Positions 24,322-33,581 of a stretch of DNA of 64,000 nt are shown here, one piece after another; position 1 is the stretch's first letter, and the number at the start of each line of letters is the position of its first letter. The translations under genes were made by a program, and so were the position numbers. Origin of the DNA: Pontibacter vulgaris (GTDB lineage Bacteria > Bacteroidota > Bacteroidia > Cytophagales > Hymenobacteraceae); assembly GCF_022758145.1 (NCBI RefSeq), contig NZ_JAJVDH010000003.1, forward strand, positions 248,001 to 312,000. The letters run 5' to 3'. A model generated the notes under the pieces. That model had not been told where the DNA came from, did no database searches, and saw only the letters and a program-made list of their open reading frames with translations.

Positions 24322-26145
24322 TTACTTCCGGGCTGCAATCCATTCGTTAATCTTTTTCTCCAGCACTGCCAGCGGCATACCCCCATCTTTCAGCACTTCA
24401 TCATGGAAAGCACTTACGCTGAATTTACTACCTAGCTCCTGCTCCGCCTTTCTGCGTAACTCCTGTATCTTTAGCTCCCCTATTTTATAGGACAAGGCCT
24501 GGCCAGGTATAGCCATGTAACGCTCAATTTCGGCTACAGCTGCCTCTTCAGAAGTAAGTTCATTATCAAGCGAGTATTGAATGGCCTTTTCGCGGGTCCA
24601 GCCTTTGGCGTGCATGCCTACATCCACTACCAACCGGATGGCGCGGTGCATTTCATCGCTTAGTCTACCAAAATATTGGTAAGGATCTGTATAAAGGCCT
24701 AGCTCTTTACCCAAACTTTCAGAGTACAAAGCCCAGCCTTCGCCGTAAGCTCCATACCAGCTATACTGCCTGAACTTAGGTAAGCCCTGCTGCTCCTGCT
24801 GAATCGAGATCTGGTAGTGGTGCCCGGGGATAGCTTCGTGCAGAAACAGCGATTCCATACCTACCCGGTTATACTTGGTGGCATCCAGAATCGGTACATA
24901 GAAAATGCCTGGACGTGAGCCATCGGGTGCAGGTGGGTTATACTCGGCACTGGCCGATGCGGCCCTGAATGCTTCCGTCTGACGTACTTCGAATTTAGAT
25001 TGAGGTTTAAGGCCGAAAAGCTTATCAAGCTGCGGTTGCATGCGTGCCTGTATTTCTGCATAACCTTTCAGAACATCTTCCGGCTTCTTAAAAGGCATAA
25101 ACTGTTTACTTTCGTTCACATGTTTGAAAAAAGCTTTCAGGTCGCCTTTAAAACCAACCTGTGCTTTTACCTTCTCCATCTCGCCCCGAATACGAGCCAC
25201 TTCACGCTCTCCCAGAGTAAAAATCTCATCGGGTGTCATGTCAGTAGTCGTCCAGTAACGCACTACATAACGGTACTTTTCATCGCCGTTGGGTATACCA
25301 TTTATACCCGATGTGGTCCGGCTCTTAGGCAGGTACTCACGCTGCATAAAGTCATGCAGCTTTTTATAGGTTGGCACCACCTGCTCTTTTATGGCTTTCG
25401 TATAAGCCTGGGTAATGCGCTCTCTGTCGGGGCCCTGTATACTTGCCGGCATATTCTGAACAGGCTCCCAGAATATACTTTTAGTATAATCTGTAACTAC
25501 CATACTTTTTAGCTGGGGCAACACTTTTTGTGTTAATGCCTTGGGCAGCACTTCGCCTTTTGCCATACCCCGGCGCATATTAGCAATGGCTGTATCGGCC
25601 CATACTTCAAAACCATTTATCCTGCCCAGGAAATCATCGTAATCCTTAACGGTTTTAAAAGGCTGGTTTCCGGAGCCGGAGCCCAGCTGCCCCATGGTTA
25701 TTGGCAAGCTCCAGAATTGGTTGAGTGGCATAAGCTGGTCATCCATTTGTAGGCCTTCGAGCGATGTTGCCATCTCATAAGCAAAAATATCGTAGCTGAT
25801 GCGTTCTTGCTCGGTTAGTTTCTCACGATCAATGGTCTTCAGTTCATCCTGATACTTCTGATAAAAAGCTTTTAGTTTCTGCTGATGTTCCTGCGATATA
25901 TCGTTAGGCAACAGGTTGTTGTAGCGGTTATCGGCAATGGCTGTGGCCTCCAGCGGGAAAAGCTGCAGGCGTTCTTCATAATAATCATCGAACAGCTGAC
26001 TTATACTTTTCATAGGCTCTGCGTTTTTAACTTCAGGGGCGGTTGTAGTTTCCGGCGTAGTGCTGGTTTCGGCTGGGGTATTGGGCGTACAGCTAGCCAG
26101 CAGTATAGCACCAAGCGACAGAGCCGCCACGAATTCTTTCTTCAT
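24322..26145 (-). CDS. DUF885-family lipoprotein, putative metallopeptidase
   Basis: About 607 residues from the ATG at 26145. The frame is open from 26193, but the lipoprotein signal MKKEFVAALSLGAILLASC fits only the inner start. A low-complexity Thr/Pro linker (26 residues) follows the lipidated Cys. The DUF885 signature is FLHEAIPGHHYQ, an HExxH-like zinc site, with W-x-L-Y-x-E in a downstream helix. Family members are thought to be membrane-anchored peptidases, but substrates are poorly known. It is the only gene in its unit. Confidence 0.87.
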   Translation of the reverse strand: MKKEFVAALSLGAILLASCTPNTPAETSTTPETTTAPEVKNAEPMKSISQLFDDYYEERLQLFPLEATAIADNRYNNLLPNDISQEHQQKLKAFYQKYQDELKTIDREKLTEQERISYDIFAYEMATSLEGLQMDDQLMPLNQFWSLPITMGQLGSGSGNQPFKTVKDYDDFLGRINGFEVWADTAIANMRRGMAKGEVLPKALTQKVLPQLKSMVVTDYTKSIFWEPVQNMPASIQGPDRERITQAYTKAIKEQVVPTYKKLHDFMQREYLPKSRTTSGINGIPNGDEKYRYVVRYWTTTDMTPDEIFTLGEREVARIRGEMEKVKAQVGFKGDLKAFFKHVNESKQFMPFKKPEDVLKGYAEIQARMQPQLDKLFGLKPQSKFEVRQTEAFRAASASAEYNPPAPDGSRPGIFYVPILDATKYNRVGMESLFLHEAIPGHHYQISIQQEQQGLPKFRQYSWYGAYGEGWALYSESLGKELGLYTDPYQYFGRLSDEMHRAIRLVVDVGMHAKGWTREKAIQYSLDNELTSEEAAVAEIERYMAIPGQALSYKIGELKIQELRRKAEQELGSKFSVSAFHDEVLKDGGMPLAVLEKKINEWIAARK

Positions 26146-26237
26146 AGTTATACCTGAATTGATGTATTTAAAATTACAGATTTGAAGCAACAAAGTATAC
26201 GGATTATAACCAGTTAGTTAAGTATGGTTAGTAAATA

Positions 26238-26274
26238 AAAACAGCCCTTGCTCTAAAGGAACAAGGGCTGTTTT
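26238..26274 (-). terminator. pepE terminator
   Basis: AAAACAGCCCTTG at 26238-26250 pairs perfectly with CAAGGGCTGTTTT at 26262-26274 across an 11-base loop. Confidence 0.8.
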
Positions 26275-26301
26275 ATATAGGAAACTAAGTTAAGGTAAGC
26301 C

Positions 26302-27021
26302 TTATACGGCATCCAGCAAAAAGTTAATATCATCGCCGGGCTTAAATTCCATCGGCTTCTGGCCTTGCAGAAAAATCCGGGCTGTAAGCGGTCCTTTCAA
26401 CTCAATCTTATCACCGGTAATGCGCAACATGCTTCCCTCGCGCAAACCAACTACCGGCTGTGTATTGTGATTCAGAAACTCCAGAATTCGTGTTTCGCGT
26501 GTTTCGCCCATGTGTGTCGAGCCCTCTATCGGATCCAGGTAATGGGGGTTCAGGTTAAAAGGAACCAGTTGCAACGCATCGAATGATTTAGGAAATACAA
26601 TCGGCATATCGTTGGTGGTGCCAATGGTTTTGCCTGCCACGTTGCTGCCTGCGCTTGTGCCCATGTAGGGCATGCCTTTTTCTACGCGGTCGCGAAGTGG
26701 TTGTATCAGCTTATTGGCGTACAGGTTCTTTAGTAACAAAAACGTATTTCCACCGCCAATAAAAACAGCTTCAGCCTCGTTTACGGCAACTACAGGGTCT
26801 TTTGCCTCGTGCACGCCTGTTACGGCTATTCCCCATTTGGCGAAAGCCTCACGTACTATAGCAGTGTACTCGCTGTGAGAAATGCTGCCTGGGCGGGCAT
26901 AAGGTATAAACAGTATACTACTTTTACCCTTTAGCAATGCTTTAACCTCTTCTTCGGCGTGTTCTAAATAACCGGTGCCATGGGTAGTAGAGGTACTTAT
27001 CAGAAGTATATTTTTACTCAT
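26302..27021 (-). CDS. pepE: Dipeptidase E (S51 family)
   Basis: 239 residues from the ATG at 27021. The longer open frame begins at 27081, but the family starts N-I-L-L-I-S-T-S. The PepE catalytic serine is in MGTSAGSNVA, preceded by FIGGGNTFLLL, where class I glutamine-amidotransferase-like peptidases have G-G-G-N. NLNPHYLDP and GLREGSMLRI are also PepE hallmarks. It cleaves aspartyl dipeptides in the cytoplasm. Confidence 0.87.
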   Translation of the reverse strand: MSKNILLISTSTTHGTGYLEHAEEEVKALLKGKSSILFIPYARPGSISHSEYTAIVREAFAKWGIAVTGVHEAKDPVVAVNEAEAVFIGGGNTFLLLKNLYANKLIQPLRDRVEKGMPYMGTSAGSNVAGKTIGTTNDMPIVFPKSFDALQLVPFNLNPHYLDPIEGSTHMGETRETRILEFLNHNTQPVVGLREGSMLRITGDKIELKGPLTARIFLQGQKPMEFKPGDDINFLLDAV

Positions 27022-27135
27022 ATCAGATCCTTTATCTTCCCCAAAGATAGGAAAGATGGCAGTGATAACGCCACTAGCCAAGCAGATTTAGAAAATTGCC
27101 GGTATGCCGTTACAAAGTATAGTCTTATTATTGAT

Positions 27136-27384
27136 TCAGGTTTTTATTTTAAGCCTGATGGTCTCCAGGTATGGCTCCAGAGCAGTGTGGCTGGTTAAAG
27201 CCCGTACTAAGCCTATACTCTTAAGATCGTACAAAAACCAAAGCTCTACATAAAAGTCGAAGAGCCAGTAGAGGTCTATTTTGCACCAGCCCCGAATACG
27301 GTGGTGCAGGTAATGCCCCTGAGCTAAAGCAAGCTCAGCCTGCAATTTAGGGGGTAAATCGTTGAATTCTTTTGCGCTAATCAT
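27136..27384 (-). CDS. Small conserved hypothetical protein
   Basis: 82 residues from the ATG at 27384; an in-frame ATG at 27417 would add eleven. It belongs by style to the short Bacteroidota proteins that open with F-N-D-L-P-x-x-x-Q-A-E-L-A-x-x-x-G-x-Y-L and have L-Y-x-L-x-x-F-Y-V-E-x-W in the middle. Here the residues are LPPKLQAELALAQGHYL and WLFDFYVELWF. No function has been assigned to them. It is separated from pepE by 115 bases. Confidence 0.6.
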   Translation of the reverse strand: MISAKEFNDLPPKLQAELALAQGHYLHHRIRGWCKIDLYWLFDFYVELWFLYDLKSIGLVRALTSHTALEPYLETIRLKIKT

Positions 27385-27417
27385 TTTATCGGGTGCTACA
27401 CGTTGCCAACAGTGCAT

Positions 27418-27443
27418 GAAAAAAGGCTGCCGGAGCAGCCTTT
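27418..27443 (-). terminator. Terminator after the 86-residue protein gene
   Basis: AAAGGCTGC at 27422-27430, loop CGGA, then GCAGCCTTT at 27435-27443. On the minus strand it is followed by TTTTCATG, 30 bases past the stop at 27473. Confidence 0.75.
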
Positions 27444-27472
27444 ATGATAACGTAAATATCCTGTTTAAGATT

Positions 27473-27733
27473 TTAATTCAGGTGTAATGTATACAATTCG
27501 AAGCGCTGAGAAGAGAAACTCCAATGTGAAGACGAAGGATGAATTTCTACACCATCCTCATCCATGATTGTAATAGCAAACCCGTCGCCTTGGTTTAAAG
27601 GCTCTGTAAAATGCTTCACCGGGTATACTTTTCCTTCTTCAATCCACTCTTCCGGTTCGAAAGCAGGCATAGACGCATCTATGCACTTTGCATAAACCGC
27701 CATATGGCTCGGGGGTATAAATAAGTTTACCAT
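27473..27733 (-). CDS. Small protein of unknown function
   Basis: 86 residues, with Trp- and Pro-containing strands (EEWIEEGKVYPVKHF) and a C-terminal SSQRFELYTLHL. No signal or membrane segment is present. It has good codon usage for the region and its own terminator. No family is recognised. Confidence 0.6.
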   Translation of the reverse strand: MVNLFIPPSHMAVYAKCIDASMPAFEPEEWIEEGKVYPVKHFTEPLNQGDGFAITIMDEDGVEIHPSSSHWSFSSQRFELYTLHLN

Positions 27734-28153
27734 GACTCAATAACTTTTTTGAAATATAAAAAATTCCTGCAGCTTATAAAATTAGCAAGGGCTATTTTTT
27801 TTATCGGCTTTTAATCAAGTACAAATAACGTGCCTTTTGCCGTTATTTTTTGTGTGAAGCTGTATTTATGCAGCTCCAGGAAAAACGAATACGGTAATTT
27901 AAAATTTTATTTTTCCGTGTTTTCACTTTAACTAATTGTTAAATAAAATTGCTATCTTACTGATATATAAGTATATTTAGTTGCAAATATTTTTATACCT
28001 AGTAGCCATATTCCGGCAACACACATTACCGAACAGTTTACACAACTACTTATTTTCCGGAGAATAAAGTGTGGCCGGAACAGCCACTTTGTCTGGTGGT
28101 GCGTAGTAAAAAGTTTATAGGTCGCATTTTCTAAATCAACTATAGCTTAACAT
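27734..28153. other. 420-base spacer without a gene
   Basis: AT-rich DNA between a minus-strand small gene and the MBL hydrolase, so it should hold two divergent promoters. I see no TAnnTTTG with a well placed TTTG. No open frame over 40 codons and no RNA structure that I can defend were found. Confidence 0.4.
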
Positions 28154-29239
28154 ATGGAGGCAACTGAAAATAAAAAACGACCCGGCACCAGGCAAACATT
28201 TGCTGTGGCTCCCGGGGTGTGGGGTGTAAAAACCATTTTTGTGAACCTGTACCTGGTAAGTGAACCTGATGGCAGCTGGGTACTGATTGATGCTGGCGTT
28301 TATGGCAGTGCAGCTAAAATAAAAAGAGCCGTTGAAGAAGTTTTTGGCCCGTACAGCCGCCCTAAAGCGATACTACTTACCCATGGCCATTTCGACCACA
28401 TAGGTTCCGCTAAAGTGCTTGCTGCAGAATGGGGAGTCCCGATTTACGCACATCAATTAGAAATGCCTTACCTGACGGGCCGCTCCAGTTATCCGCCACC
28501 AGACCCTAGTGTGGGCGGCGGTGGCATGGCCTATATATCGTTCCTGTATCCTAAAAAACCAATAAATATTTCTGACTATACTGAGTTATTACCCGAAGAT
28601 GGCACTGTGCCCGGCTTGCCTGACTGGCGCTGGTTGCATACACCAGGTCATACAGCCGGCCATGTTTCTTTTTTCCGGGAAAGCGATCGTGTATTAATTG
28701 CCGGGGATGCTTTTATTACAAGAGATGGCGAATCGATGCTGGCAGTGATGACGCAGAAACGCGAAGTACATGGGCCGCCCCAATATTATACTTCAGATTG
28801 GGCGGCTGCACACCATTCGGTTGAGAAACTGGCTGCCCTAAACCCTAACATTGCTGCTACCGGCCACGGACTGCCAATGCGCGGCCAGGAACTACAATGG
28901 CAGCTAGATGAGCTGGTAAAAAACTTCTGGACAGAGGCTGTGCCAACGCATGGCCGATATGTGAATGAGCCTGCCATAACTGATGAATTAGGCGTAATTT
29001 CGGTGCCACCTGCTACAGAAAGTCCGGTTCCTACGGTGCTTGCAGCGGCTGGGTTAGTGGCAGCAGCAGGGCTTACCTATTGGGCACTTACCCACCGAAA
29101 TGGTAAACACGAATACAGGGCAAGGAAGTATAAAGCTGGCGAAAGGCCTTTTTCGCATAACAGGCCGGCTAAGGGAATGCCTCCAACTATAGACCCTGAA
29201 CACGACGACCCACAGATACACACTAATAATTACCCATAA
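28154..29239 (+). CDS. MBL-fold metallo-hydrolase with C-terminal membrane anchor
   Basis: 361 residues. The metallo-beta-lactamase core runs over residues 15-260: LLTHGHFDHIG is the H-x-H-x-D-H metal site, HTPGHTAGHVSFF the third His, LIAGDAF the bridging Asp and ATGHGLPMRG the last His. Unusually for soluble members, a single hydrophobic helix follows near residues 293-315 (VLAAAGLVAAAGLTYWAL), then a 45-residue basic and Pro/His-rich tail. With no signal peptide, the enzyme is likely cytoplasmic and tethered. The substrate is unknown. Confidence 0.85.
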   Translation: MEATENKKRPGTRQTFAVAPGVWGVKTIFVNLYLVSEPDGSWVLIDAGVYGSAAKIKRAVEEVFGPYSRPKAILLTHGHFDHIGSAKVLAAEWGVPIYAHQLEMPYLTGRSSYPPPDPSVGGGGMAYISFLYPKKPINISDYTELLPEDGTVPGLPDWRWLHTPGHTAGHVSFFRESDRVLIAGDAFITRDGESMLAVMTQKREVHGPPQYYTSDWAAAHHSVEKLAALNPNIAATGHGLPMRGQELQWQLDELVKNFWTEAVPTHGRYVNEPAITDELGVISVPPATESPVPTVLAAAGLVAAAGLTYWALTHRNGKHEYRARKYKAGERPFSHNRPAKGMPPTIDPEHDDPQIHTNNYP

Positions 29240-29283
29240 AACAAAAGAGGCCGGAATTTATACTTCCGGCCTCTTTTGTTTTA
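29237..29283. terminator. Bidirectional terminator overlapping the MBL stop codon
   Basis: A perfect 20-bp inverted repeat starts on the TAA itself: TAAAACAAAAGAGGCCGGAA at 29237-29256, with its complement at 29264-29283. It serves the MBL gene and the minus-strand small gene. Confidence 0.88.
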
Positions 29284-29293
29284 TACTTTCCAT

Positions 29294-29482
29294 TTAATCT
29301 TTCTTATGATTGGCCCTGCCAGAGCCGCTTTTTTTACCGCCTCCGTCGTGCTTGTTTACGGTAGCCCATGCTCTTTTTTCGGCCTCATCTTTGTTTACGC
29401 CGCGTTTCTCGTAGCTATCCTCTATATGTTCCGCCTGGCGTTTCTGCTTGTCTGTATAAGCTGATTTATCTCCTTGTGGCAT
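29294..29482 (-). CDS. Small basic KGG/plasmid-stabilisation-like protein
   Basis: 62 residues from the ATG at 29482; the frame is open to 29596 but upstream residues have no matching style. It starts MPQGDKSAYTDKQKRQAEHI and continues with ESYEKRGVNKDEAEKRAWATVNKHDGGGKKSG, which may be split as a helix, an EAEKRAWATVN motif and a Gly/Lys tail. Similar short proteins are common in Proteobacteria and Bacteroidota and are often loosely named plasmid stabilisation proteins. A GGAGGAG lies upstream of the start, which is unusual for this phylum. Confidence 0.72.
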   Translation of the reverse strand: MPQGDKSAYTDKQKRQAEHIEDSYEKRGVNKDEAEKRAWATVNKHDGGGKKSGSGRANHKKD

Positions 29483-29768
29483 CTTCTCCTCCTTTTTTAA
29501 TTTAACATTTTTTGCAGTGCAGTTGCCCACACCTGGTTCTTTTACGACTAAAACCGGATGAAGATCAGAATTTACAGGTCTAAAAGTTATAAACAATAGC
29601 TTAAGGGCTGAGGAAGTATAAACCTACAGCCAACCAAACTTATACATGCCCTGTGTATGTATAATCCTGTGCATTATTTCAATAGTTGTTTTATTATGAT
29701 AAGTATGATTTAATTAAAACTTTCCTCCGCTAAGATCTTTCAACCTGTTTCATACCTCTAATTCAGGC

Positions 29769-29823
29769 ATAAAAGAAAGCGCCACAGCAAAGGAATTTTG
29801 CTGTGGCGCTTTCTTTTATTTTA
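29769..29823 (-). terminator. Terminator of the triple-PAS kinase gene
   Basis: A perfect 23-bp inverted repeat with loop GGAAT, with arms at 29769-29791 and 29797-29819. The core GCGCCACAGC is flanked by AAAAGAAA and TTTCTTTT. Confidence 0.88.
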
Positions 29824-29835
29824 TAGTTCACCTGG

Positions 29836-31782
29836 TTATTTCAGCTTAAAGTATACTTTAAATGTAGAACCTTTACCTACTTTGCTCTCAACCTCTATTC
29901 TATCGCCGGAGTTTTCCAGAATTCTTTTTACAATGTATAAACCTATACCTGATCCCTCTACATGGTGGTGCACGCGCTTAAACATTGAAAATATCTTGCC
30001 CTGCTGGCTACGATCAATGCCCAGACCGTTATCGCTAACAGAAAGCAGCAGCGTATCGGGATGTATAAGTTCTGTTTTTACTTTTATCTCTGGTTCTATG
30101 CCCGGTGTGGCATACTTAACTGCATTAGAAATAAGGTTATAAAGTATACTCCTAAGATTTTTTCTGGAATATTTCAGCAGTTTGTGTTCAGTAAATTCAG
30201 CTATAAGGCAAGCCTGGCAGTTATTTATCTGCTCGCTCAATCCTTCTTTAATTTCTTCATAGAGCATTTCAATATCGACCTCCTCTACAGCTGACTCATC
30301 CTGCTGTACTTTTGTGATCTCAGTTAAATCACTGATCACTTTCTGAAGCCTGATGATAGAATGGTCGATTCTGTCTAAAACATCCTGGTGATCTACCGCG
30401 GCTGTGCCCATCTCATCTTTCAGGAGCGTAACAAGGCCCTCGATGTTAGCAATGGGAGCTTTTAAGTCGTGTGAAGCCGTGTATACGAAGTTATCCAGGT
30501 CTGTATTGATTTTCAGAAGCTCCCTGTTTTTAAGCATCAGCTCTTCGTTCTTTCTTCTTTCAGATAAGTCCCGGGTTATTTTTGTATAACCAAGCAGCCG
30601 CCCAACCTCATTGTAAACCGGCGTAATAACTACGTTTACCCAAATAGCACTACCATCTTTCCGGATGCGCCAGCCTTCGTCTTCAAACCGTCCATTTTTT
30701 TTAGCCTGGCCCAACTCATACTGCGGAAATCCGTTTTCCATGCCCTCCCGGTTATAGAACATTGAAAAATGCCTCCCGATTACTTCTTTCGCTTTATAGC
30801 CTTTAATTCGTTCGGCTCCTGCATTCCAGGTAGCAATGTAGCCCTCCGGGCTCAGCATAAAAATGGCATAGTCTTTTACACCATCTATAAGCAGCCTGGC
30901 TCTTTCTTCGCTTTCCCGCAGTTCTTCGTTGGCCCTGTAAAGTTGCTCCTCCAGCTGCTTTTTCTCCGTCAGGTTCCTGGTTATTTTGGAAAAACCAATA
31001 AGCTCATTTTTGGAGTTATAGATAGCGGTAATAATAACGTTAGCCCAGAAGGTGCTGCCGTCTTTTCTTATTCTCCAGCCTTCGTCTTCAAAGCGGCCTA
31101 ATTCTACTGCCTGTTCCAGCTCATACTGCGGATAGCCTTCGTCAACGGCTTCTTTTCCATAGAATTTAGAGAAGTGTTTCCCGATTATTTCTTTGGCTTC
31201 ATACCCTTTTATCTTCCTCGCGCCCTCGTTCCAGGTGGCTACATTGCCGGCAGGGTCCAGCATAAAAATGGCGTAGTCTTTTACACCCTCTATCATTAGC
31301 CTGAAACGTTCCTCGCTCTCCTTCAAATCGACTAAAGATCGGAACAGATCATCTTCCGACTTTTTACGGAGCGACAGATCGCGGGTAACCTTAGAGAAAC
31401 CGATATGCTCTTTTTTGCTGTTGTATACCGGCGTAATAATCACGTTAGCCCAGAAGGTGCTGCCGTCTTTTTTAACGCGCCAACCTTCATCTTCAAAACG
31501 CCCGTGTTTTATAGCCTCTTCCAGTTCATACTGCGGGAAATTCTCCACCAAGGCCTGCTGTGTATAAAAAACCGAAAAATGCCGGCCAATTATTTCTTCG
31601 GCAGTATAGCCTTTCAGATTTCTGGCTCCCTGGTTCCAGGTAGCTATTTCTCCGGTCGGACTAAGCATAAATATGCCATAATCCTGTATGCCTTCGATCA
31701 AGAGTTGAAACACGTTCTCCTCTTCCTGAATTAAACTAGCTTTATTTATTACTGAATGGTGGCTTTCAGTTTGGTTATTCAT
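29836..31782 (-). CDS. Sensor histidine kinase with three tandem PAS domains
   Basis: 648 residues from the ATG at 31782; the frame extends to 31821 but lacks a sensible start. Three PAS domains at about 25-135, 155-270 and 290-405 are close copies of one another. All carry a G-x(2)-D-Y-x-I-F-M-L start, an N-G-R/L-G-R-F-E-D-E-G-W-R stretch and F-W-A-N-V or I-W-V-N-V. The HisKA domain has YTASHDLKAPIANIEG with the phosphorylated His, and the ATPase has N-L-I-S-N-A-V-K-Y and the G-L-G-I-D and G-S-G-I-G-L-Y boxes. It is cytoplasmic with no membrane helix. No response regulator is adjacent, so its partner is unknown. Confidence 0.92.
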   Translation of the reverse strand: MNNQTESHHSVINKASLIQEEENVFQLLIEGIQDYGIFMLSPTGEIATWNQGARNLKGYTAEEIIGRHFSVFYTQQALVENFPQYELEEAIKHGRFEDEGWRVKKDGSTFWANVIITPVYNSKKEHIGFSKVTRDLSLRKKSEDDLFRSLVDLKESEERFRLMIEGVKDYAIFMLDPAGNVATWNEGARKIKGYEAKEIIGKHFSKFYGKEAVDEGYPQYELEQAVELGRFEDEGWRIRKDGSTFWANVIITAIYNSKNELIGFSKITRNLTEKKQLEEQLYRANEELRESEERARLLIDGVKDYAIFMLSPEGYIATWNAGAERIKGYKAKEVIGRHFSMFYNREGMENGFPQYELGQAKKNGRFEDEGWRIRKDGSAIWVNVVITPVYNEVGRLLGYTKITRDLSERRKNEELMLKNRELLKINTDLDNFVYTASHDLKAPIANIEGLVTLLKDEMGTAAVDHQDVLDRIDHSIIRLQKVISDLTEITKVQQDESAVEEVDIEMLYEEIKEGLSEQINNCQACLIAEFTEHKLLKYSRKNLRSILYNLISNAVKYATPGIEPEIKVKTELIHPDTLLLSVSDNGLGIDRSQQGKIFSMFKRVHHHVEGSGIGLYIVKRILENSGDRIEVESKVGKGSTFKVYFKLK

Positions 31783-32232
31783 AAGTCTGATAACTCTGTT
31801 ACTCCTGCATAAGGCAGGCATGGACTTTACCTATACTTAGTATATGGCAAAACCGTTATATTTATAAATTTAAAAAAATACTTACCTGTAAGCTTTGTTA
31901 GTTTGTAAGCAAACCAAGTTTACCTAAACTATAACCAGTATCAAACTCTTTATCCAAAACTTTAAAAATAACTATTATCTGCTATTTTATACCTGCCCGC
32001 TGAGTAAAGTATAAACTGCTGTCAGGTATAGCTCTTACAATCACTTAACTTCTGATTATTAAGTCATAGATATAACATCGTATAATCTCAAAAGAGTCCG
32101 GATGGCGTGGTAAATCGGGCAAAAATATATACCGAAGTACAAATTGCAAACAAGCTGAGAGGTTATTAATAGTAACATACAACCCCTAAAGGCTTTTAGT
32201 GCCTTTAGAGTGTAATTGTTTACCTTTGTACT
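31783..32232. promoter_or_regulatory. Divergent regulatory spacer with hairpin and promoter-like element
   Basis: 450 AT-rich bases between the minus-strand kinase and the plus-strand aminotransferase. An 8-bp perfect inverted repeat, CTAAAGGC (32186-32193) and GCCTTTAG (32201-32208), stands 25-47 bases before the aminotransferase start. TACCTTTG, an exact TAnnTTTG, lies at 32221-32228, so a transcript would be nearly leaderless. Whether the repeat is an operator is an inference. No gene is seen. Confidence 0.35.
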
Positions 32233-33423
32233 ATGGTATCATTAAGGCAATTATTTCTGCAGCACCAGGCGCAAACTTCCGATTTTCCGCTGATGCTGGA
32301 GATAGAGCGGGCAGAAGGAATTTACATGTATGGCAGCAATGGCCAGCGTTACGTCGATCTGATCTCAGGCATAGGTGTAAGCAATGTAGGCCACCGGCAC
32401 CCGAAAGTATTACAAGCCATACATGAGCAGCTAGACAAATACATGCACCTGATGGTATACGGTGAGTTTGTGCAGGCCCCTCAGGCCCAACTGTCACAGG
32501 CACTGAGCACTACCTTGCCATCCCGCTTAAATAATACTTACCTGCTTAACTCTGGTGCCGAGGCTGTTGAGGGAGCCATGAAACTTGCAAAACGCCACAC
32601 CGGCCGCACCGAGCTAATCTCCTGCTACAATGCTTACCATGGCTCTACACAGGGCGCACTTTCTATGAACGGCAGCGAGAGCTTTAAAAATGCTTTTCGG
32701 CCGCTGCTGCCCGACGTGCGCCACATCCGTTACAACGCTGTTGAAGACCTGGAATACATTACCACACGAACTGCCGCTGTACTTATTGAAACCGTGCAGG
32801 GCGAGGCAGGCGTGCGCACACCTCAAAACGATTACCTGAAAAAGCTACGGGAGCGCTGCACCCGAACCGGCACCCTGCTTATACTCGATGAGATACAATG
32901 TGGCTTCGGGCGCACAGGTACTTTCTGGGCCTTTGAGCAGTTCGGTATAGAGCCGGATATTCTGGTATGTGCCAAAGGCATGGGTGGTGGTATGCCTGTA
33001 GGTGCTTTTATAGCGCCACAGGAAATTATGGCTTCTTTTAAAACCGATCCTATACTTGGCCACTGCACAACTTTTGGCGGCCACCCGGTTAGCTGTGCAG
33101 CCTCGCTGGCTACCTTGCAGGTTATACTGGAGGAAAAACTGACCGTTGGTGTTAAGGAGAAAGCGGAGCTGTTTAAACAATTGCTGGTGCACCCGCGCAT
33201 TAAAGAGATCCGGAATTGCGGCCTGATGATGGCTGCAGAGTTTGAATCCTTTGAAGTTCTGAAAGCTGTAATTGACAGGGCTATACTTAACGGCGTGTTA
33301 ACCGACTGGTTCCTGTTCTGCGATAACTCGATGCGCATAGCACCTCCGCTAACTATAACCGAAGCGCAGATCCGGGAGGCCTGCGAAGTTATACTTCGCT
33401 CTATAGACGAAGCTATGGCCTGA
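32233..33423 (+). CDS. Class III PLP-dependent aminotransferase
   Basis: 396 residues, the length of acetylornithine-type aminotransferases. Visible are the N-terminal DLISGIGVSNVGHRHPKV, the phosphate-cup NSGAEAVEGAMKLA, the ring-stacking YHGSTQG, the cofactor Asp in LILDEIQCGFGRTG and the Schiff-base Lys in CAKGMGGGMPVGAF. The class covers acetylornithine, ornithine and GABA aminotransferases. With no arginine or lysine genes nearby the substrate cannot be fixed. It is likely monocistronic. Confidence 0.9.
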   Translation: MVSLRQLFLQHQAQTSDFPLMLEIERAEGIYMYGSNGQRYVDLISGIGVSNVGHRHPKVLQAIHEQLDKYMHLMVYGEFVQAPQAQLSQALSTTLPSRLNNTYLLNSGAEAVEGAMKLAKRHTGRTELISCYNAYHGSTQGALSMNGSESFKNAFRPLLPDVRHIRYNAVEDLEYITTRTAAVLIETVQGEAGVRTPQNDYLKKLRERCTRTGTLLILDEIQCGFGRTGTFWAFEQFGIEPDILVCAKGMGGGMPVGAFIAPQEIMASFKTDPILGHCTTFGGHPVSCAASLATLQVILEEKLTVGVKEKAELFKQLLVHPRIKEIRNCGLMMAAEFESFEVLKAVIDRAILNGVLTDWFLFCDNSMRIAPPLTITEAQIREACEVILRSIDEAMA

Positions 33424-33581
33424 AAATTTTAGCTTTTGATTGGGTTTAACAGGAGCTTCACCAAAAATTTATCTTACCCAACTGCAGAAAAATAGCCAAA
33501 ACTGTAATCGCACACAGCCACCCTGCGTAAAAGCCCCAAACTATACTACCCAAGTATAGCTTGCTAATTTGCTATGCTTTT

